Assembly: GCA_937916485.1 (NCBI GenBank)
Contig: CALFSV010000411.1
Location: 1 to 64,000, forward strand
Reading direction: 5' to 3'
From: an uncultured Paracoccaceae bacterium
GTDB taxonomy: Bacteria > Pseudomonadota > Alphaproteobacteria > Rhodobacterales > Rhodobacteraceae
DNA length: 64,000 nt
Positions 1-9,113 of this stretch are shown here, in pieces (the first letter of the stretch is position 1; every line of letters starts with the position of its first letter). A program made the position numbers and the translations under genes. Under the pieces are notes generated by a model, which was not told where the DNA came from, made no database searches, and saw nothing but the letters and a program-made list of their open reading frames with translations.

Positions 1-55
1 GAGTACCGGCCTGTCACGCCGGGGGTCGCGGGTTCGAGCCCCGTCAACCGCGCCA
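1..55 (+). tRNA. tRNA-Asp (GTC), 3' part
   Basis: The window opens inside a tRNA. The anticodon arm is visible at about 6-22, with stem CCGGC/GCCGG and anticodon GTC in the loop, followed by a T arm with the TTCGAGC loop and an encoded CCA end at 53-55. A GTC anticodon decodes aspartate. The acceptor 5' strand and D arm lie before the window, so the gene is cut by the window edge. Confidence 0.9.
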
Positions 56-74
56 TTTCCCCTCTTTAGAAATA

Positions 75-121
75 GCGCGCCTTCGGCGCATTCCGATTTT
101 TTACGACGACTGCGTCGTCGT
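75..121 (+). terminator. Two hairpins downstream of tRNA-Asp
   Basis: A short GCGCC/GGCGC hairpin at about 77-89 is followed by a run of T at 97-102. A second perfect 7-bp hairpin, ACGACGA/TCGTCGT, occupies 103-109 and 115-121. Their position just after the tRNA suggests transcription termination or 3' trimming. This is an inference from structure only. Confidence 0.5.
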
Positions 122-123
122 GC

Positions 124-207
124 TGCCTCCGGCGGGGATATTTGTAATCCGAAGATTGGGGAGTTGTGCCCTGTTTCTTCGGATCAAAAATATCCCCGCC
201 GGAGGCA
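124..207. repeat. Inverted pair of a dispersed 30-bp repeat
   Basis: Bases 124-153 and the reverse complement of 178-207 match at about 28 of 30 positions; the core reads GCCTCCGGCGGGGATATTT. The two arms face each other across 24 bases. A related copy sits at 45776-45810. The pair could form a large cruciform or act as a bidirectional terminator. From general familiarity, similar motifs are frequent in Rhodobacteraceae intergenic regions; this was not checked here. Confidence 0.65.
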
Positions 208-259
208 TCTGAACGGTCCCGCCGCGCCAGCCGCAAGGGGAAGGTGCCAGAGGGCCGCC

Positions 260-1639
260 TTAGCTCAGAGCGGCAAGAACCCTCGCCCAGCTGCGGATGC
301 CCTTATGAAAGCTCTCCAGCGCGTATTTCTCGTTGGGAGAGTGAATCAGGTCGTCGTCCCGGCCAAATCCGATCAGCATGGCGTCCATTCCGAGGAACTG
401 TTTGAAATATCCGGCGATGGGGATCGAGCCGCCCGATCCTATGAAGGCGGCGGGTCTTGGCCATTCGTCGGACAGGGCGAGCCTCGCCTTTTCGAATGCG
501 GGATCTTCAGTGCTCATGACGCTGGCGGGCGCGGTGCCGTGCCCGTGGAATTCGACGGTGCAGTCGGGGGGCAGCATCGACCGCACCATTGCCCGAAAGC
601 TGTCACGGATCTTGACCGGATCTTGCGTGCCGACCAGCCGGAAGCTGATCTTTGCCGAGGCTTTGGAGGGCAAGACGGTCTTGAACCCATCGCCGGTGTA
701 TCCCCCCCAGATCCCGTTGACCTCGCATGTGGGACGCGCCCAGATCATCTCCAGCACGGATCGTCCGCTTTCACCCGCGGGGACCGAGAGGCCAACCTCG
801 CCAAGGAAGCCGGCGTCGTCGAAACCAAGCGCCTGCCATTGTGCCATCATTTCATCCGATATCTCGGGCACCCCGTCGTAAAAGCCTGGCACGGTGATCC
901 GTCCGCTGTCGTCATGAAGTGCGGCGATGATCCGGCTCAGGACCCGGATGGGGTTGATCGCGGCGCCCCCGTACATGCCGGAATGAAGATCCTTGTCCGG
1001 ACCGGTGACCACGATTTCTTCACCCAGCAGGCCGCGCAGCATGGTCGTGATGGCCGGGGTTTCTTCGTCAAAAAGCCCGGTATCGCAGATCAGGGCGATA
1101 TCTGCGGTCAGCTCTTCTGCATTTTCTTTCATGAAGGGGATCAGGGAGGGAGAGCCCGATTCCTCTTCGCCCTCGAAGAACAGAGAGATCCGTGCTGGCA
1201 GCGTTCCGTGGACCGCCTTCCAGGCCCGGCAGGCCTCTACAAAGGTCATGAGCTGTCCCTTGTCGTCGGACGTGCCGCGCCCCCGGATGACCTTTCCCTT
1301 GGGCGTGTCCTGAACTTCGGGGTCAAAGGGGGCGCGGTCCCAAAGGGAGAGGGGATCGACGGGCTGAACGTCGTAGTGTCCGTAGAACATCAGGTGTTTG
1401 CCTTGTCCTTTGGCATGCCCGAGCACCATCGGGTGCCCTGGCGTTGCCCGTTTGGAGGCGTCAAAGCCAATGCTGGTCAGATCCTCGACCAGCCAGTCGG
1501 CTGCGGCGTCGCAGGCCCCCTTGTAGGCCGGGTCCGTTGAGATAGAGGGGATGCGCAACAGGTCCATCAGACGCTCAAGCGCCTGTGGGAGGTCGGCATC
1601 AATACGCGCAAGCACGGGTTCGAGGTCGGGAGTGGTCAT
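260..1639 (-). CDS. M20 family metallo-dipeptidase
   Basis: A 459-residue zinc-dependent peptidase of the M20 family, of the kind that hydrolyses dipeptides or other short peptides in the cytoplasm. The metal-binding motifs are present in order: GHYDVQP (His88, Asp90), GTSDDKG (about 123-129) and EGEEESGS (about 157-164), with the dimerisation domain between them and the C-terminal catalytic half. Length fits the family. I chose the ATG at 1639 because the residues upstream of it have no M20 similarity and run through the hemA promoter region. The gene is divergent from hemA. The exact substrate cannot be told from sequence. Confidence 0.88.
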   Translation of the reverse strand: MTTPDLEPVLARIDADLPQALERLMDLLRIPSISTDPAYKGACDAAADWLVEDLTSIGFDASKRATPGHPMVLGHAKGQGKHLMFYGHYDVQPVDPLSLWDRAPFDPEVQDTPKGKVIRGRGTSDDKGQLMTFVEACRAWKAVHGTLPARISLFFEGEEESGSPSLIPFMKENAEELTADIALICDTGLFDEETPAITTMLRGLLGEEIVVTGPDKDLHSGMYGGAAINPIRVLSRIIAALHDDSGRITVPGFYDGVPEISDEMMAQWQALGFDDAGFLGEVGLSVPAGESGRSVLEMIWARPTCEVNGIWGGYTGDGFKTVLPSKASAKISFRLVGTQDPVKIRDSFRAMVRSMLPPDCTVEFHGHGTAPASVMSTEDPAFEKARLALSDEWPRPAAFIGSGGSIPIAGYFKQFLGMDAMLIGFGRDDDLIHSPNEKYALESFHKGIRSWARVLAALS

Positions 1640-1651
1640 GACTTCGCTTTC

Positions 1652-1665
1652 TTGATCCAGATCAA
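1652..1665. promoter_or_regulatory. FNR/FnrL-type operator upstream of hemA
   Basis: The sequence TTGATCCAGATCAA is a perfect match to the FNR consensus TTGAT-N4-ATCAA. It lies in the divergent region, 13 bases before the dipeptidase start and about 175 bases before the hemA start. In Rhodobacter sphaeroides hemA is under FnrL control through a site of this type, so hemA is the likelier target. Confidence 0.8.
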
Positions 1666-1840
1666 CGCGAAGACTACGCCCCCCCTGCCAGATGTCCAGA
1701 GAGCCTGGCGGCCGTGACCTGTGCGGATTTGTGCCGTCATGACCATGGGGCGTCAAATTGTAGCGTATTGCTCGAGGGTCAAGCGGCCTATATGAGCCCC
1801 AATAGCCCGGACTTTCCGGGCGAGGGATGACAGACGGGGG

Positions 1841-3073
1841 ATGACCCAAGTGAACTATGATGCCCACCTAGATGCGGCACTGGACCGTCTTCACGCCGAA
1901 GGCCGATACAGGACTTTCATCGATATTGCCCGCAAGAACGGGCAGTTCCCTCATGCCACATGGCGTAAACCTGATGGGACCGAAGCCCCTGTGACGGTGT
2001 GGTGCGGCAACGACTACCTCGGCATGGGCCAGCATCCCGCCGTTCTGGCAGCCATGCACGAAGCCCTCGACACGGTCGGTGCCGGCTCGGGCGGGACCCG
2101 CAACATCTCGGGCACGACAGTTTATCACAAGCGGCTTGAGGCCGAATTGGCTGATTTGCATGGCAAGGAAGCAGCCCTTCTGTTCACCTCTGCCTATATC
2201 GCCAATGATGCCACCCTTTCGACGTTGCCTCGCCTGTTTCCCGGACTGATCATTTATTCCGATGCTCTCAACCATGCGTCGATGATCGAAGGCGTGCGTC
2301 GCAACGGTGGGGCCAAGCGCATCTTCCGCCACAACGACCTTGATCACCTCAGGGAATTGATGGCGGCCGATGATCCCGCCGCACCCAAGCTGATCGCCTT
2401 TGAATCTGTCTACTCGATGGACGGGGATTTCGGACCCCTTGCCGGGTTCTGCGACCTGGCCGAAGAATTCGGGGCCCTGACCTATCTTGACGAGGTTCAT
2501 GCTGTCGGCATGTACGGCCCCCGGGGCGGCGGCCTGGCCGAGCAGTTGGGCCTGTTGGGGCGCATCGACATCATCAACGGCACCCTTGGCAAAGCCTTTG
2601 GCGTGTTGGGTGGCTACATTGCGACGTCGGCGAAAATGGCCGATGCGGTGCGGTCCTATGCTCCAGGGTTCATCTTCACCACCTCACTGCCGCCTGCCGT
2701 GGCGGCCGGTGCCGCGGCGTCAGTTGCCCATCTCAAGGCCGATCAGTCGCTGCGCGAGCAGCATCAGACCCAGGCCAAAATACTAAAGCTGCGATTGAAA
2801 GGGCTTGGTCTGCCGATCATCGATCATGGCAGTCATATCGTTCCCCTGATCGTCGGCGACCCGGTCCACACCAAGCAGCTGTCCGATATGCTGTTGAGTG
2901 AACACGGTATTTACGTTCAGCCGATCAATTTTCCGACGGTGCCGCGTGGTACTGAACGACTGCGTTTCACCCCATCTCCTGTACACGGCCCGCTCGAAAT
3001 GGACGCACTTGTCAGCGCGCTGGACCGTCTTTGGTCACAATGTGCGCTGAATCGCGCCGAGCTTGCCGGATAA
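1841..3073 (+). CDS. hemA: 5-aminolevulinate synthase
   Basis: Pyridoxal-phosphate enzyme that condenses glycine with succinyl-CoA to make 5-aminolevulinate, the first step of tetrapyrrole synthesis by the Shemin pathway of alphaproteobacteria. The 410-residue protein closely resembles Rhodobacter HemA along its full length. Visible landmarks are the glycine-rich [13 protein letters not shown] segment (80-92), NHASMIEG (144-151), the DEVHAVG motif (217-223) and the PLP-binding Lys251 in NGTLGKAFG. The C-terminal [21 protein letters not shown] block is typical. A perfect FNR-type box upstream suggests induction at low oxygen. Confidence in function is high. Confidence 0.97.
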   Translation: MTQVNYDAHLDAALDRLHAEGRYRTFIDIARKNGQFPHATWRKPDGTEAPVTVWCGNDYLGMGQHPAVLAAMHEALDTVGAGSGGTRNISGTTVYHKRLEAELADLHGKEAALLFTSAYIANDATLSTLPRLFPGLIIYSDALNHASMIEGVRRNGGAKRIFRHNDLDHLRELMAADDPAAPKLIAFESVYSMDGDFGPLAGFCDLAEEFGALTYLDEVHAVGMYGPRGGGLAEQLGLLGRIDIINGTLGKAFGVLGGYIATSAKMADAVRSYAPGFIFTTSLPPAVAAGAAASVAHLKADQSLREQHQTQAKILKLRLKGLGLPIIDHGSHIVPLIVGDPVHTKQLSDMLLSEHGIYVQPINFPTVPRGTERLRFTPSPVHGPLEMDALVSALDRLWSQCALNRAELAG

Positions 3074-3151
3074 ATTTTCTGCCGATGCATCCATAAGTGG
3101 TGTATGTTAATCCAAACGTAGGGTTTCCGGCTTTGGGCGAATCAAGGCAGG

Positions 3152-4402
3152 GTGAATACAGGCAAGAAGACTACGGGATCGGGGATGATTGGTCGGGGCT
3201 TCAGACGCGCGAAGGCCACGCAGGAAGAAGTTGAAGCCAAGGGCTTTGACGCTTTTGAGTTGCGCCTTGGTGACATGATGCGCGGTGAGCGGGCCACGAT
3301 GGGCAAAAGCCTGTTGGATGTGCAACGCGAGCTGAAGATCAAGGCTGCCTATATCGCTGCGATCGAGAATGCAGACCCGACGGCCTTTGACACGCCGGGC
3401 TTTATTGCCGGCTATGTCCGTTCTTATGCCGGCTACCTTGGCATGGACCCCGACTCTGCTTTCGATACATTTTGTGAAGAGAGCGGGTTTGTTACCGCGC
3501 ATGGCATGTCTGCCGCCGCGTCGGCGGTCAAGCCAAGCCGCGAGGAGCGCCTGTCCGGAAACGGTCTGGGCAAGGATATATTTACTGGATCGGCCACCCC
3601 ATTCATTCCGGCTGGTGAGCGTATGTTCACCGGGATTGAGCCAAGGGCTGTCGGATCGGTCATGGTGCTGATCGCATTGATCAGCGGCCTTGGCTACGGC
3701 GGGTGGTCGGTTTTGCGGGAAGTGCAGAAGGTCCAGTTCGCCCCGGTTGAGCAGGCGCCGACCGTTGTTGCGGACGTGGACCCACTTGCCGGTGCGTCCC
3801 GGCCAGAGGCACCGTTGGCCGAAATGGCCTCGGTTACCGTGATGCCGTCGACCGAGGCGCTTGATAGGCTCTATCGCCCTCAGGCCCTTGATGTGCCGGT
3901 TCTGGTTGCCCGCGACGGGCCGATTGCCTCGCTTAGCCCGTCTGCGGTCGGGACTTTGGCCACGAGCCCCGTCGAGGATGCGACCCCGCGCGACTTTGCG
4001 TCAGCGGCGGCCCCTCAATTGGAGCCTCAGCCTCAGGTTTCGTCGGTGCAGGTCACAGATGGTCCTGCCCCAGAGTTGGTTCTGGTGGCGGTGCGCCCTG
4101 CATGGGTACGCGTTCGGGCCGCTGACGGCAGCACCCTGTTCGAGGGAATCCTGAACGGTGGCGACACCTTTGAGATCCCCGCTACGCAAGATCCTGCAAC
4201 CCTGCGGGTTGGCGAATCGGGGGCTGTGTACTTTGCGGTGAACGGCACGCCCTACGGCCCGGTTGGCCCCAGCGGAACCGTGACCTCGAATGTTGCCCTG
4301 TCCGTCGACAGTCTGACCCAGACCTATGCGGTTGCTGACCTTAACGCGGATTCCGACCTGGCCGAAATGGTCGATGTCGCCGAAGTTCAGCAAGCCCAGT
4401 AG
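3152..4402 (+). CDS. RodZ-like HTH/DUF4115 membrane protein
   Basis: The 416-residue protein has a RodZ-type architecture: a cytoplasmic N-terminal helix-turn-helix (about 36-112), one membrane segment (about 165-186), a long Pro/Ala-rich periplasmic linker, and a C-terminal DUF4115-type beta domain (about 310-390). RodZ proteins link MreB filaments to the cell-wall elongation machinery. Gene order also fits, since rodZ-like genes often precede ispG, as here. The frame opens with GTG at 3152; an in-frame ATG at 3185 is an alternative start. The linker is longer than in Escherichia coli RodZ. The RodZ role is inferred from architecture and context. Confidence 0.8.
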   Translation: MNTGKKTTGSGMIGRGFRRAKATQEEVEAKGFDAFELRLGDMMRGERATMGKSLLDVQRELKIKAAYIAAIENADPTAFDTPGFIAGYVRSYAGYLGMDPDSAFDTFCEESGFVTAHGMSAAASAVKPSREERLSGNGLGKDIFTGSATPFIPAGERMFTGIEPRAVGSVMVLIALISGLGYGGWSVLREVQKVQFAPVEQAPTVVADVDPLAGASRPEAPLAEMASVTVMPSTEALDRLYRPQALDVPVLVARDGPIASLSPSAVGTLATSPVEDATPRDFASAAAPQLEPQPQVSSVQVTDGPAPELVLVAVRPAWVRVRAADGSTLFEGILNGGDTFEIPATQDPATLRVGESGAVYFAVNGTPYGPVGPSGTVTSNVALSVDSLTQTYAVADLNADSDLAEMVDVAEVQQAQ

Positions 4403-4414
4403 TGATGGACGCAG

Positions 4415-4437
4415 CTTCCCCGTTGTGACCGGGGGAG
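4415..4437. other. Hairpin between rodZ-like gene and ispG
   Basis: An 8-bp stem, including one G-T pair, joins 4415-4422 with 4430-4437 around a 7-base loop. There is no T run after it, so it could be an mRNA processing or stability element rather than a terminator. Confidence 0.35.
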
Positions 4438-4487
4438 GCTGGCGTTAGGTTGCCCATGAGAGCGCAGCCGGAGTCAGCCCATTGTCC

Positions 4488-5615
4488 ATGAATCACATCA
4501 GACCCTGGCGGAACATCGACCGCCGCAAATCCCGTCAGATCATGGTGGGCAAGGTGCCGGTGGGCGGCGATGCCCCGATCACCGTCCAGACCATGACCAA
4601 CACCCTGACCACCGATGTGAAAGCGACCATTGAGCAGGTGCAGCGCGCGGCTGCCGCCGGCGCCGATATCGTCCGCATTTCGATCCCGGACGAGGCGTCG
4701 AGCAGGGCGCTGCGCGAGATCGTTCCCGAGGTCAGTGTTCCCATCGTTGCCGACATCCATTTTCACTACAAACGCGGGATCGAGGCGGCAGAGGCGGGTG
4801 CAGCATGCCTGCGCATCAACCCCGGCAACATCGGCGACGAGAGCCGGGTAAAAGAGGTGATCAAGGCCGCCCGCGACAACAATTGCTCGATCCGGATAGG
4901 GGTCAACGCGGGGAGCCTGGAAAAGCACCTGCTCGACAAATATGGCGAGCCTTGCCCCGATGCCATGGTTGAAAGCGGGCTGGATCACATCAAGATCCTG
5001 CAAGACAACGATTTTCATGAATTCAAAATCAGCTGCAAAGCCTCTGACGTTTTTATGGCCGCTGCTGCCTATCAGCAGCTGGCCGATGCGACCGATTCCC
5101 CCATCCACCTTGGCATCACCGAGGCGGGCGGCCTGACCAGTGGCACGATCAAGTCTGCCATCGGTCTGGGCAACCTGCTTTGGATGGGGATCGGCGACAC
5201 GATCCGTGTCAGTCTGTCCGCCGATCCGGTCGAAGAGGTCAAGGTTGGCTACGAGATCCTGAAATCCCTTGGCCTGCGCCATCGCGGGGTCAACATCATT
5301 TCCTGCCCCTCCTGCGCCCGTCAGGGCTTTGACGTCATCAAGACGGTCGAGGCGCTGGAAAAGCGTCTGGAGCATATCAAGACGCCGATGAGCTTGTCGA
5401 TCATCGGCTGCGTCGTGAATGGCCCCGGTGAGGCGCTGATGACCGATGTCGGTTTTACCGGCGGCGGGGCGGGGTCGGGTATGGTCTACCTTGCTGGCAA
5501 GCAAAGCCACAAGCTAGGCAACGAGGGCATGATCGAACACATCGTTGAACAGGTCGAGAAAAAGGCCGCCGAGATTGCGGCGGCCGAAGAAGCCGAAGCG
5601 GCGGCGGCGGAGTAG
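4488..5615 (+). CDS. ispG: 4-hydroxy-3-methylbut-2-enyl diphosphate synthase
   Basis: Iron-sulfur enzyme of the MEP isoprenoid pathway (GcpE). It converts 2-C-methylerythritol 2,4-cyclodiphosphate to HMBPP. The 375-residue protein has the N-terminal TIM-barrel signature ([27 protein letters not shown]) and the C-terminal [4Fe-4S] ligands Cys273, Cys276 and Cys308, with Glu315 in the VVNGPGEA motif as the fourth ligand. I prefer ATG 4488; a TTG two codons upstream is possible but lacks support. The C-terminus ends in an Ala/Glu-rich tail that is not part of the conserved fold. Confidence 0.97.
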   Translation: MNHIRPWRNIDRRKSRQIMVGKVPVGGDAPITVQTMTNTLTTDVKATIEQVQRAAAAGADIVRISIPDEASSRALREIVPEVSVPIVADIHFHYKRGIEAAEAGAACLRINPGNIGDESRVKEVIKAARDNNCSIRIGVNAGSLEKHLLDKYGEPCPDAMVESGLDHIKILQDNDFHEFKISCKASDVFMAAAAYQQLADATDSPIHLGITEAGGLTSGTIKSAIGLGNLLWMGIGDTIRVSLSADPVEEVKVGYEILKSLGLRHRGVNIISCPSCARQGFDVIKTVEALEKRLEHIKTPMSLSIIGCVVNGPGEALMTDVGFTGGGAGSGMVYLAGKQSHKLGNEGMIEHIVEQVEKKAAEIAAAEEAEAAAAE

Positions 5616-5619
5616 GGGC

Positions 5620-6384
5620 CTACTCGCCCCGTACTGCGGCCACGATCTGCTCCATCTGCGGCAGCGGGACGTAGCCGCGCAGCATCTGGTCCTCAACCAC
5701 GAAGGTCGGTGTGCCGGTGATCTGCATCCGCTGGGCCAGCGCCTGATTGGCGTCGATCACGGCGGCAACCTCTGCACTGTCCATGGCGGCAAAGACGGCG
5801 GCCGTGTCGAGGGCGAAGGCATCTCCCAGCCGTGCCAGGCTGTCGGGGGTGATGTCGCTGCGCAGGGTCATGAGGGCATCGTGGACAAGCTTGTAGGCGT
5901 CGTCACCGGCAACCTGCTGGGTCGCGATGGCGAATTGTGCGGCCAGCGTGGATTGCTCTCCAAGGATCGGGAACTCCTTGACGATAAAGCGGATGTTTCC
6001 ATCAAGCTCTAGCAGTTGCTCGACCTCGGCAAAGGCTTGGCGGCAATATCCGCAGCGGTAGTCCATGAATTCGACCAGTGTGATATCGCCGTCCGGGTTG
6101 CCCCCGACGTAAGAATAGCCGTCGTTGAACAGCGCGTCTGCATTGGCCTGGGCAAGTGCCACATCGGCGGCAACTTGGGCCTGCTGATCGCGGGTCTCAA
6201 GGACGCGGATCGCCTCCATCAGCACTTCGGGATTGTCCAGAAGATAGGCCCGAACTTCGGCCCGGAACGCGGCCCGTTCCACGTCTGTCATGGCGTCGAG
6301 GTCCAGCGCCGCTGACGGCGTAGGGGCGAAGGCGACAGTCAGGGCCATGGCGCTGATCAGGGCGAAGGACTTAAAGACGGACAT
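5620..6384 (-). CDS. Exported DsbA-type thioredoxin-fold protein
   Basis: A 254-residue periplasmic protein with a signal peptide (about 1-26, ending PSAA) and a DsbA/DSBA-like thioredoxin fold. The active-site pair is Cys111-Gly-Tyr-Cys114 in DYRCGYCRQ, and the cis-proline loop is TGTPTFVV near residue 224. An N-terminal helical region (about 28-85) precedes the fold, as in the Com1/ScsC-like branch that includes oligomeric isomerases. It probably makes or shuffles disulfides in the periplasm. The ATG at 6384 is chosen because the signal peptide begins there. Convergent with ispG, divergent from the aminotransferase. Confidence 0.88.
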   Translation of the reverse strand: MSVFKSFALISAMALTVAFAPTPSAALDLDAMTDVERAAFRAEVRAYLLDNPEVLMEAIRVLETRDQQAQVAADVALAQANADALFNDGYSYVGGNPDGDITLVEFMDYRCGYCRQAFAEVEQLLELDGNIRFIVKEFPILGEQSTLAAQFAIATQQVAGDDAYKLVHDALMTLRSDITPDSLARLGDAFALDTAAVFAAMDSAEVAAVIDANQALAQRMQITGTPTFVVEDQMLRGYVPLPQMEQIVAAVRGE

Positions 6385-6516
6385 GGCGGACTCCTGAAAA
6401 CGAATTAGCAAAGCAATGACCACATTCCCGCCTGACTGCCAAGGCCCGGGGCGGTCATGCATTGACGGCTGGCCCCCGAGAAGGGCAGATACGGGGCAAA
6501 GCATAGAGGGCAGGGC

Positions 6517-7680
6517 ATGAAGAACTCAACCCGCGGGCTGGTCGATCCCTTCATCGTGATGGATGTCACGGAGGCCGCCCGCAAGGCCGAAGCCGAGGGC
6601 CGTCACATCATCCACATGGAGGTCGGCCAACCCGGCACCGGCGCGCCCAAGGCGGCGCTGGATGATCTGGCGCGCCAGATGCAGACCGATGCCCTTGGCT
6701 ACACCGTCGGGCTGGGCCTGCCTGCCCTGCGGTCCCGGATCGCCCGGCACTACGGCGACTGGTACGGTCTGGACCTTGATCCCGGTCGGGTCGTGATCAC
6801 AAGCGGGGCGTCGGGTGCCTTCCTTCTGGCCTTTACCGCCCTGTTTGACAGCGGTGCCCGCGTCGGACTGGGAGAGCCGTGTTACCCGTCCTACCGTCAG
6901 ATCCTCAAGGCGCTGGACCTTGTGCCCGTCGGCATCCGCACGACCATGGCGGCGCGGCTGCAACCGGTCGCCGGGGATGTGACGGGCCATGATCTGGACG
7001 GGCTTATCGTTGCGTCACCGTCGAACCCCACCGGAACAATGCTGGACAGGCCGGCCTTGCAATCGCTGGCCGATGCCTGTGTCGGGGCCGAGGTATCCCT
7101 GATCTCGGACGAGATTTATCACGGGCTCAGCTATGGAGGCCGGGCGGTTTCCGCGCTTGAGGTGATCGATGAGGTCTATGTCATCAACTCCTTCTCCAAG
7201 TATTTTTCGATGACCGGCTGGCGTGTCGGCTGGATGGTCGTGCCCGAGGATCATGTTCGCATCATTGAGCGTCTGGCCCAGAACATGTTCATCTGCGCCC
7301 CCCATGCGGCCCAGTCGCTGGCCCTTGCCGCGATGGGCTGTGCGCCGGAACTGGATGCGAACGTCGCAGTCTATGCCACCAACCGGGATCTTTTGCTGGA
7401 TGGGTTGGCCAAGGCCGGGTTTGCGACTTTGGCCCCACCGGATGGGGCCTTCTACATTTACGCCGATGTCAGCGCCTATACCGACAACTCGCTCGCCTTT
7501 GCGGCCGAGGTGCTGGCCGAGGCCGGGGTGGCCGTCACCCCGGGCCTTGATTTCGACCCGGTGGAGGGCCACCGCTGGCTGCGCTTTTCCTACGCCCGTT
7601 CGACCGCCGACATTGCCGAAGGGGTGGACCGCCTTGTCCGATTCATGCGCGACCGCGCCCCCCTGATGAGGCCGGCATGA
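6517..7680 (+). CDS. Class I/II PLP aminotransferase
   Basis: A 387-residue fold-type I aminotransferase. The cofactor and substrate residues are visible: Asn170 in SPSNPTG, Asp198 and Tyr201 in SDEIYHG, the Schiff-base Lys228 in NSFSKYFSMTGWRVGW and Arg236. Enzymes of this subgroup transfer amino groups between amino acids and 2-oxo acids; the donor cannot be named from sequence. The stop overlaps the start of the amidase gene by four bases (ATGA), so the two are probably translationally coupled even though their functions are unrelated. Confidence 0.9.
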   Translation: MKNSTRGLVDPFIVMDVTEAARKAEAEGRHIIHMEVGQPGTGAPKAALDDLARQMQTDALGYTVGLGLPALRSRIARHYGDWYGLDLDPGRVVITSGASGAFLLAFTALFDSGARVGLGEPCYPSYRQILKALDLVPVGIRTTMAARLQPVAGDVTGHDLDGLIVASPSNPTGTMLDRPALQSLADACVGAEVSLISDEIYHGLSYGGRAVSALEVIDEVYVINSFSKYFSMTGWRVGWMVVPEDHVRIIERLAQNMFICAPHAAQSLALAAMGCAPELDANVAVYATNRDLLLDGLAKAGFATLAPPDGAFYIYADVSAYTDNSLAFAAEVLAEAGVAVTPGLDFDPVEGHRWLRFSYARSTADIAEGVDRLVRFMRDRAPLMRPA

Positions 7681-8903
7681 TCCTGCGTGCGGTTCTGGTG
7701 TGGCTGTGTCTGGCGGGCCTGGTGCAGGCACAAGGGACGGGGCAGGGGTTTTCCGCCCTAGCCAGGCTGGACGTAGGTCAAAGCCAGGTCCGCGACGACG
7801 GGGACGGGCTGCTTGTCACGCTTGGCCTGTCGCAGGCGGTGCCCTACCGGGCCTTTACCCTGGACGATCCCCGCCGACTTGTGCTGGATTTTCGGGAAGT
7901 GGACTGGGGCCGCGCATCGCGGGCCGCCCTACTCAACGCCGACCGTGCCTCTGATCTGCGGTTTGGTCCGCTGCGTCCCGGTTGGTCCCGGATGGTCGTG
8001 GATCTGGCTCAACCGCTCGTCCTGACCGAAGCGGGAATGACCGTCGATGCTGCCAGCGGCGAGGCTGTCTTGCGCGTCCTGCTGACCCCGGCCAGCGCCG
8101 AGGCGTTTGCCGCCTTGTCCGGCGCCCCGGTTGATGCGGATTGGGAAATCCTGACCGGTCCGGATGTTGACACTCTGCCACCGCCGCCCGTCGATGATGG
8201 CATCACAGTCGTGGTCATCGACCCCGGTCACGGGGGCATCGATCCGGGTGCCGAACGGGCCGGCGTGGTGGAGGCCGAGTTGATGTTGCAAATGGGGCTG
8301 GAACTGGCCGAGGCGCTTGCCCGGTCGGTGGATTTCCAGCCTGTGCTGACACGACAAAGCGACGTCTTCGTGCCTCTGGCCGAACGAATGACAATTGCCC
8401 GAGCGGCAAGGGCGGATGTCCTGTTGTCCCTGCACGCTGACGCCTTGGACGAAGAGGTGACACGAGGGGCCTCGGTCTACACCCTGAGCGACGAGGCCAA
8501 GGACCGGGCGTCTGAACGCATGGCCGAACGGCATGATCGGGGCGATCTGCTGTCCGGCGTGGACTTGACCGGGCAGGATGATACCGTGGCGACCATTCTG
8601 ATGGACATCGCCCGACTTGAAACCGGCCCGCAGGGCGACCGGCTGGCCGAGGCGCTTGTTGAAGGACTGCGCTCGGTCGGGGCGCAGGTAAACTCAAACC
8701 CCCTGCGTGCCGCACCACTTGCAGTTCTGAACGCGGCGGATTTTCCCAGTGTCCTGATCGAGGTGGGTTTCTTGTCCAACCCCGGCGACCGGGAACGCAT
8801 CGGGTCCGTCGAGGGGCGGGCCAACATCATTGCCGGGATCGTCGAAGCGCTCCAGCGCTGGCAGTTGGACGAGACGGCGCGTGCCCCCTTGTTGCGCCAG
8901 TAG
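7677..8903 (+). CDS. amiC: N-acetylmuramoyl-L-alanine amidase (AmiC type)
   Basis: Zinc amidase that cleaves the bond between N-acetylmuramate and L-alanine in peptidoglycan, acting at the septum during cell separation. The 408-residue protein has a signal peptide (about 1-18), an AMIN targeting domain (about 28-135) and an Amidase_3 catalytic domain (about 175-400) opening with VVIDPGHGG and containing LSLHADA and LIEVGFLSNP. It overlaps the upstream aminotransferase by four bases. The PBP1A gene follows about 210 bases later behind its own promoter. Confidence 0.93.
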   Translation: MILRAVLVWLCLAGLVQAQGTGQGFSALARLDVGQSQVRDDGDGLLVTLGLSQAVPYRAFTLDDPRRLVLDFREVDWGRASRAALLNADRASDLRFGPLRPGWSRMVVDLAQPLVLTEAGMTVDAASGEAVLRVLLTPASAEAFAALSGAPVDADWEILTGPDVDTLPPPPVDDGITVVVIDPGHGGIDPGAERAGVVEAELMLQMGLELAEALARSVDFQPVLTRQSDVFVPLAERMTIARAARADVLLSLHADALDEEVTRGASVYTLSDEAKDRASERMAERHDRGDLLSGVDLTGQDDTVATILMDIARLETGPQGDRLAEALVEGLRSVGAQVNSNPLRAAPLAVLNAADFPSVLIEVGFLSNPGDRERIGSVEGRANIIAGIVEALQRWQLDETARAPLLRQ

Positions 8904-9055
8904 AGGCAGGGGGCTGGCCAAAGGGCGTCGCAACTCACCGATAAATACACGAATTCTTTTCACTGATTGCCTGAAAGCCCGCCCAAAACTGCCATCGCTC
9001 TTGCAAACGTGAGCGGGAACCCGGCTTTTTCCTGCCGATCTGACGTGATCAGATT

Positions 9056-9084
9056 TTGACCATCATCCTCGCCCCGCCTATAAG
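9056..9084 (+). promoter_or_regulatory. Sigma-70-type promoter for the PBP1A gene
   Basis: TTGACC at 9056-9061 and TATAAG at 9079-9084 are separated by exactly 17 bases, close to the housekeeping consensus. The site lies 30 bases before the GTG start of the PBP1A gene. The rest of the 210-base spacer holds no open frame I would call. Confidence 0.7.
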
Positions 9085-9113
9085 CAGGAATACAGCAAAG
9101 GATTGGCCCCTCC

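Noticed and set aside
164..1540. 458-codon plus-strand frame opposite the dipeptidase gene
   Set aside because: It is the antisense shadow of the M20 gene; its translation shows no family features, and the minus strand carries all catalytic motifs.
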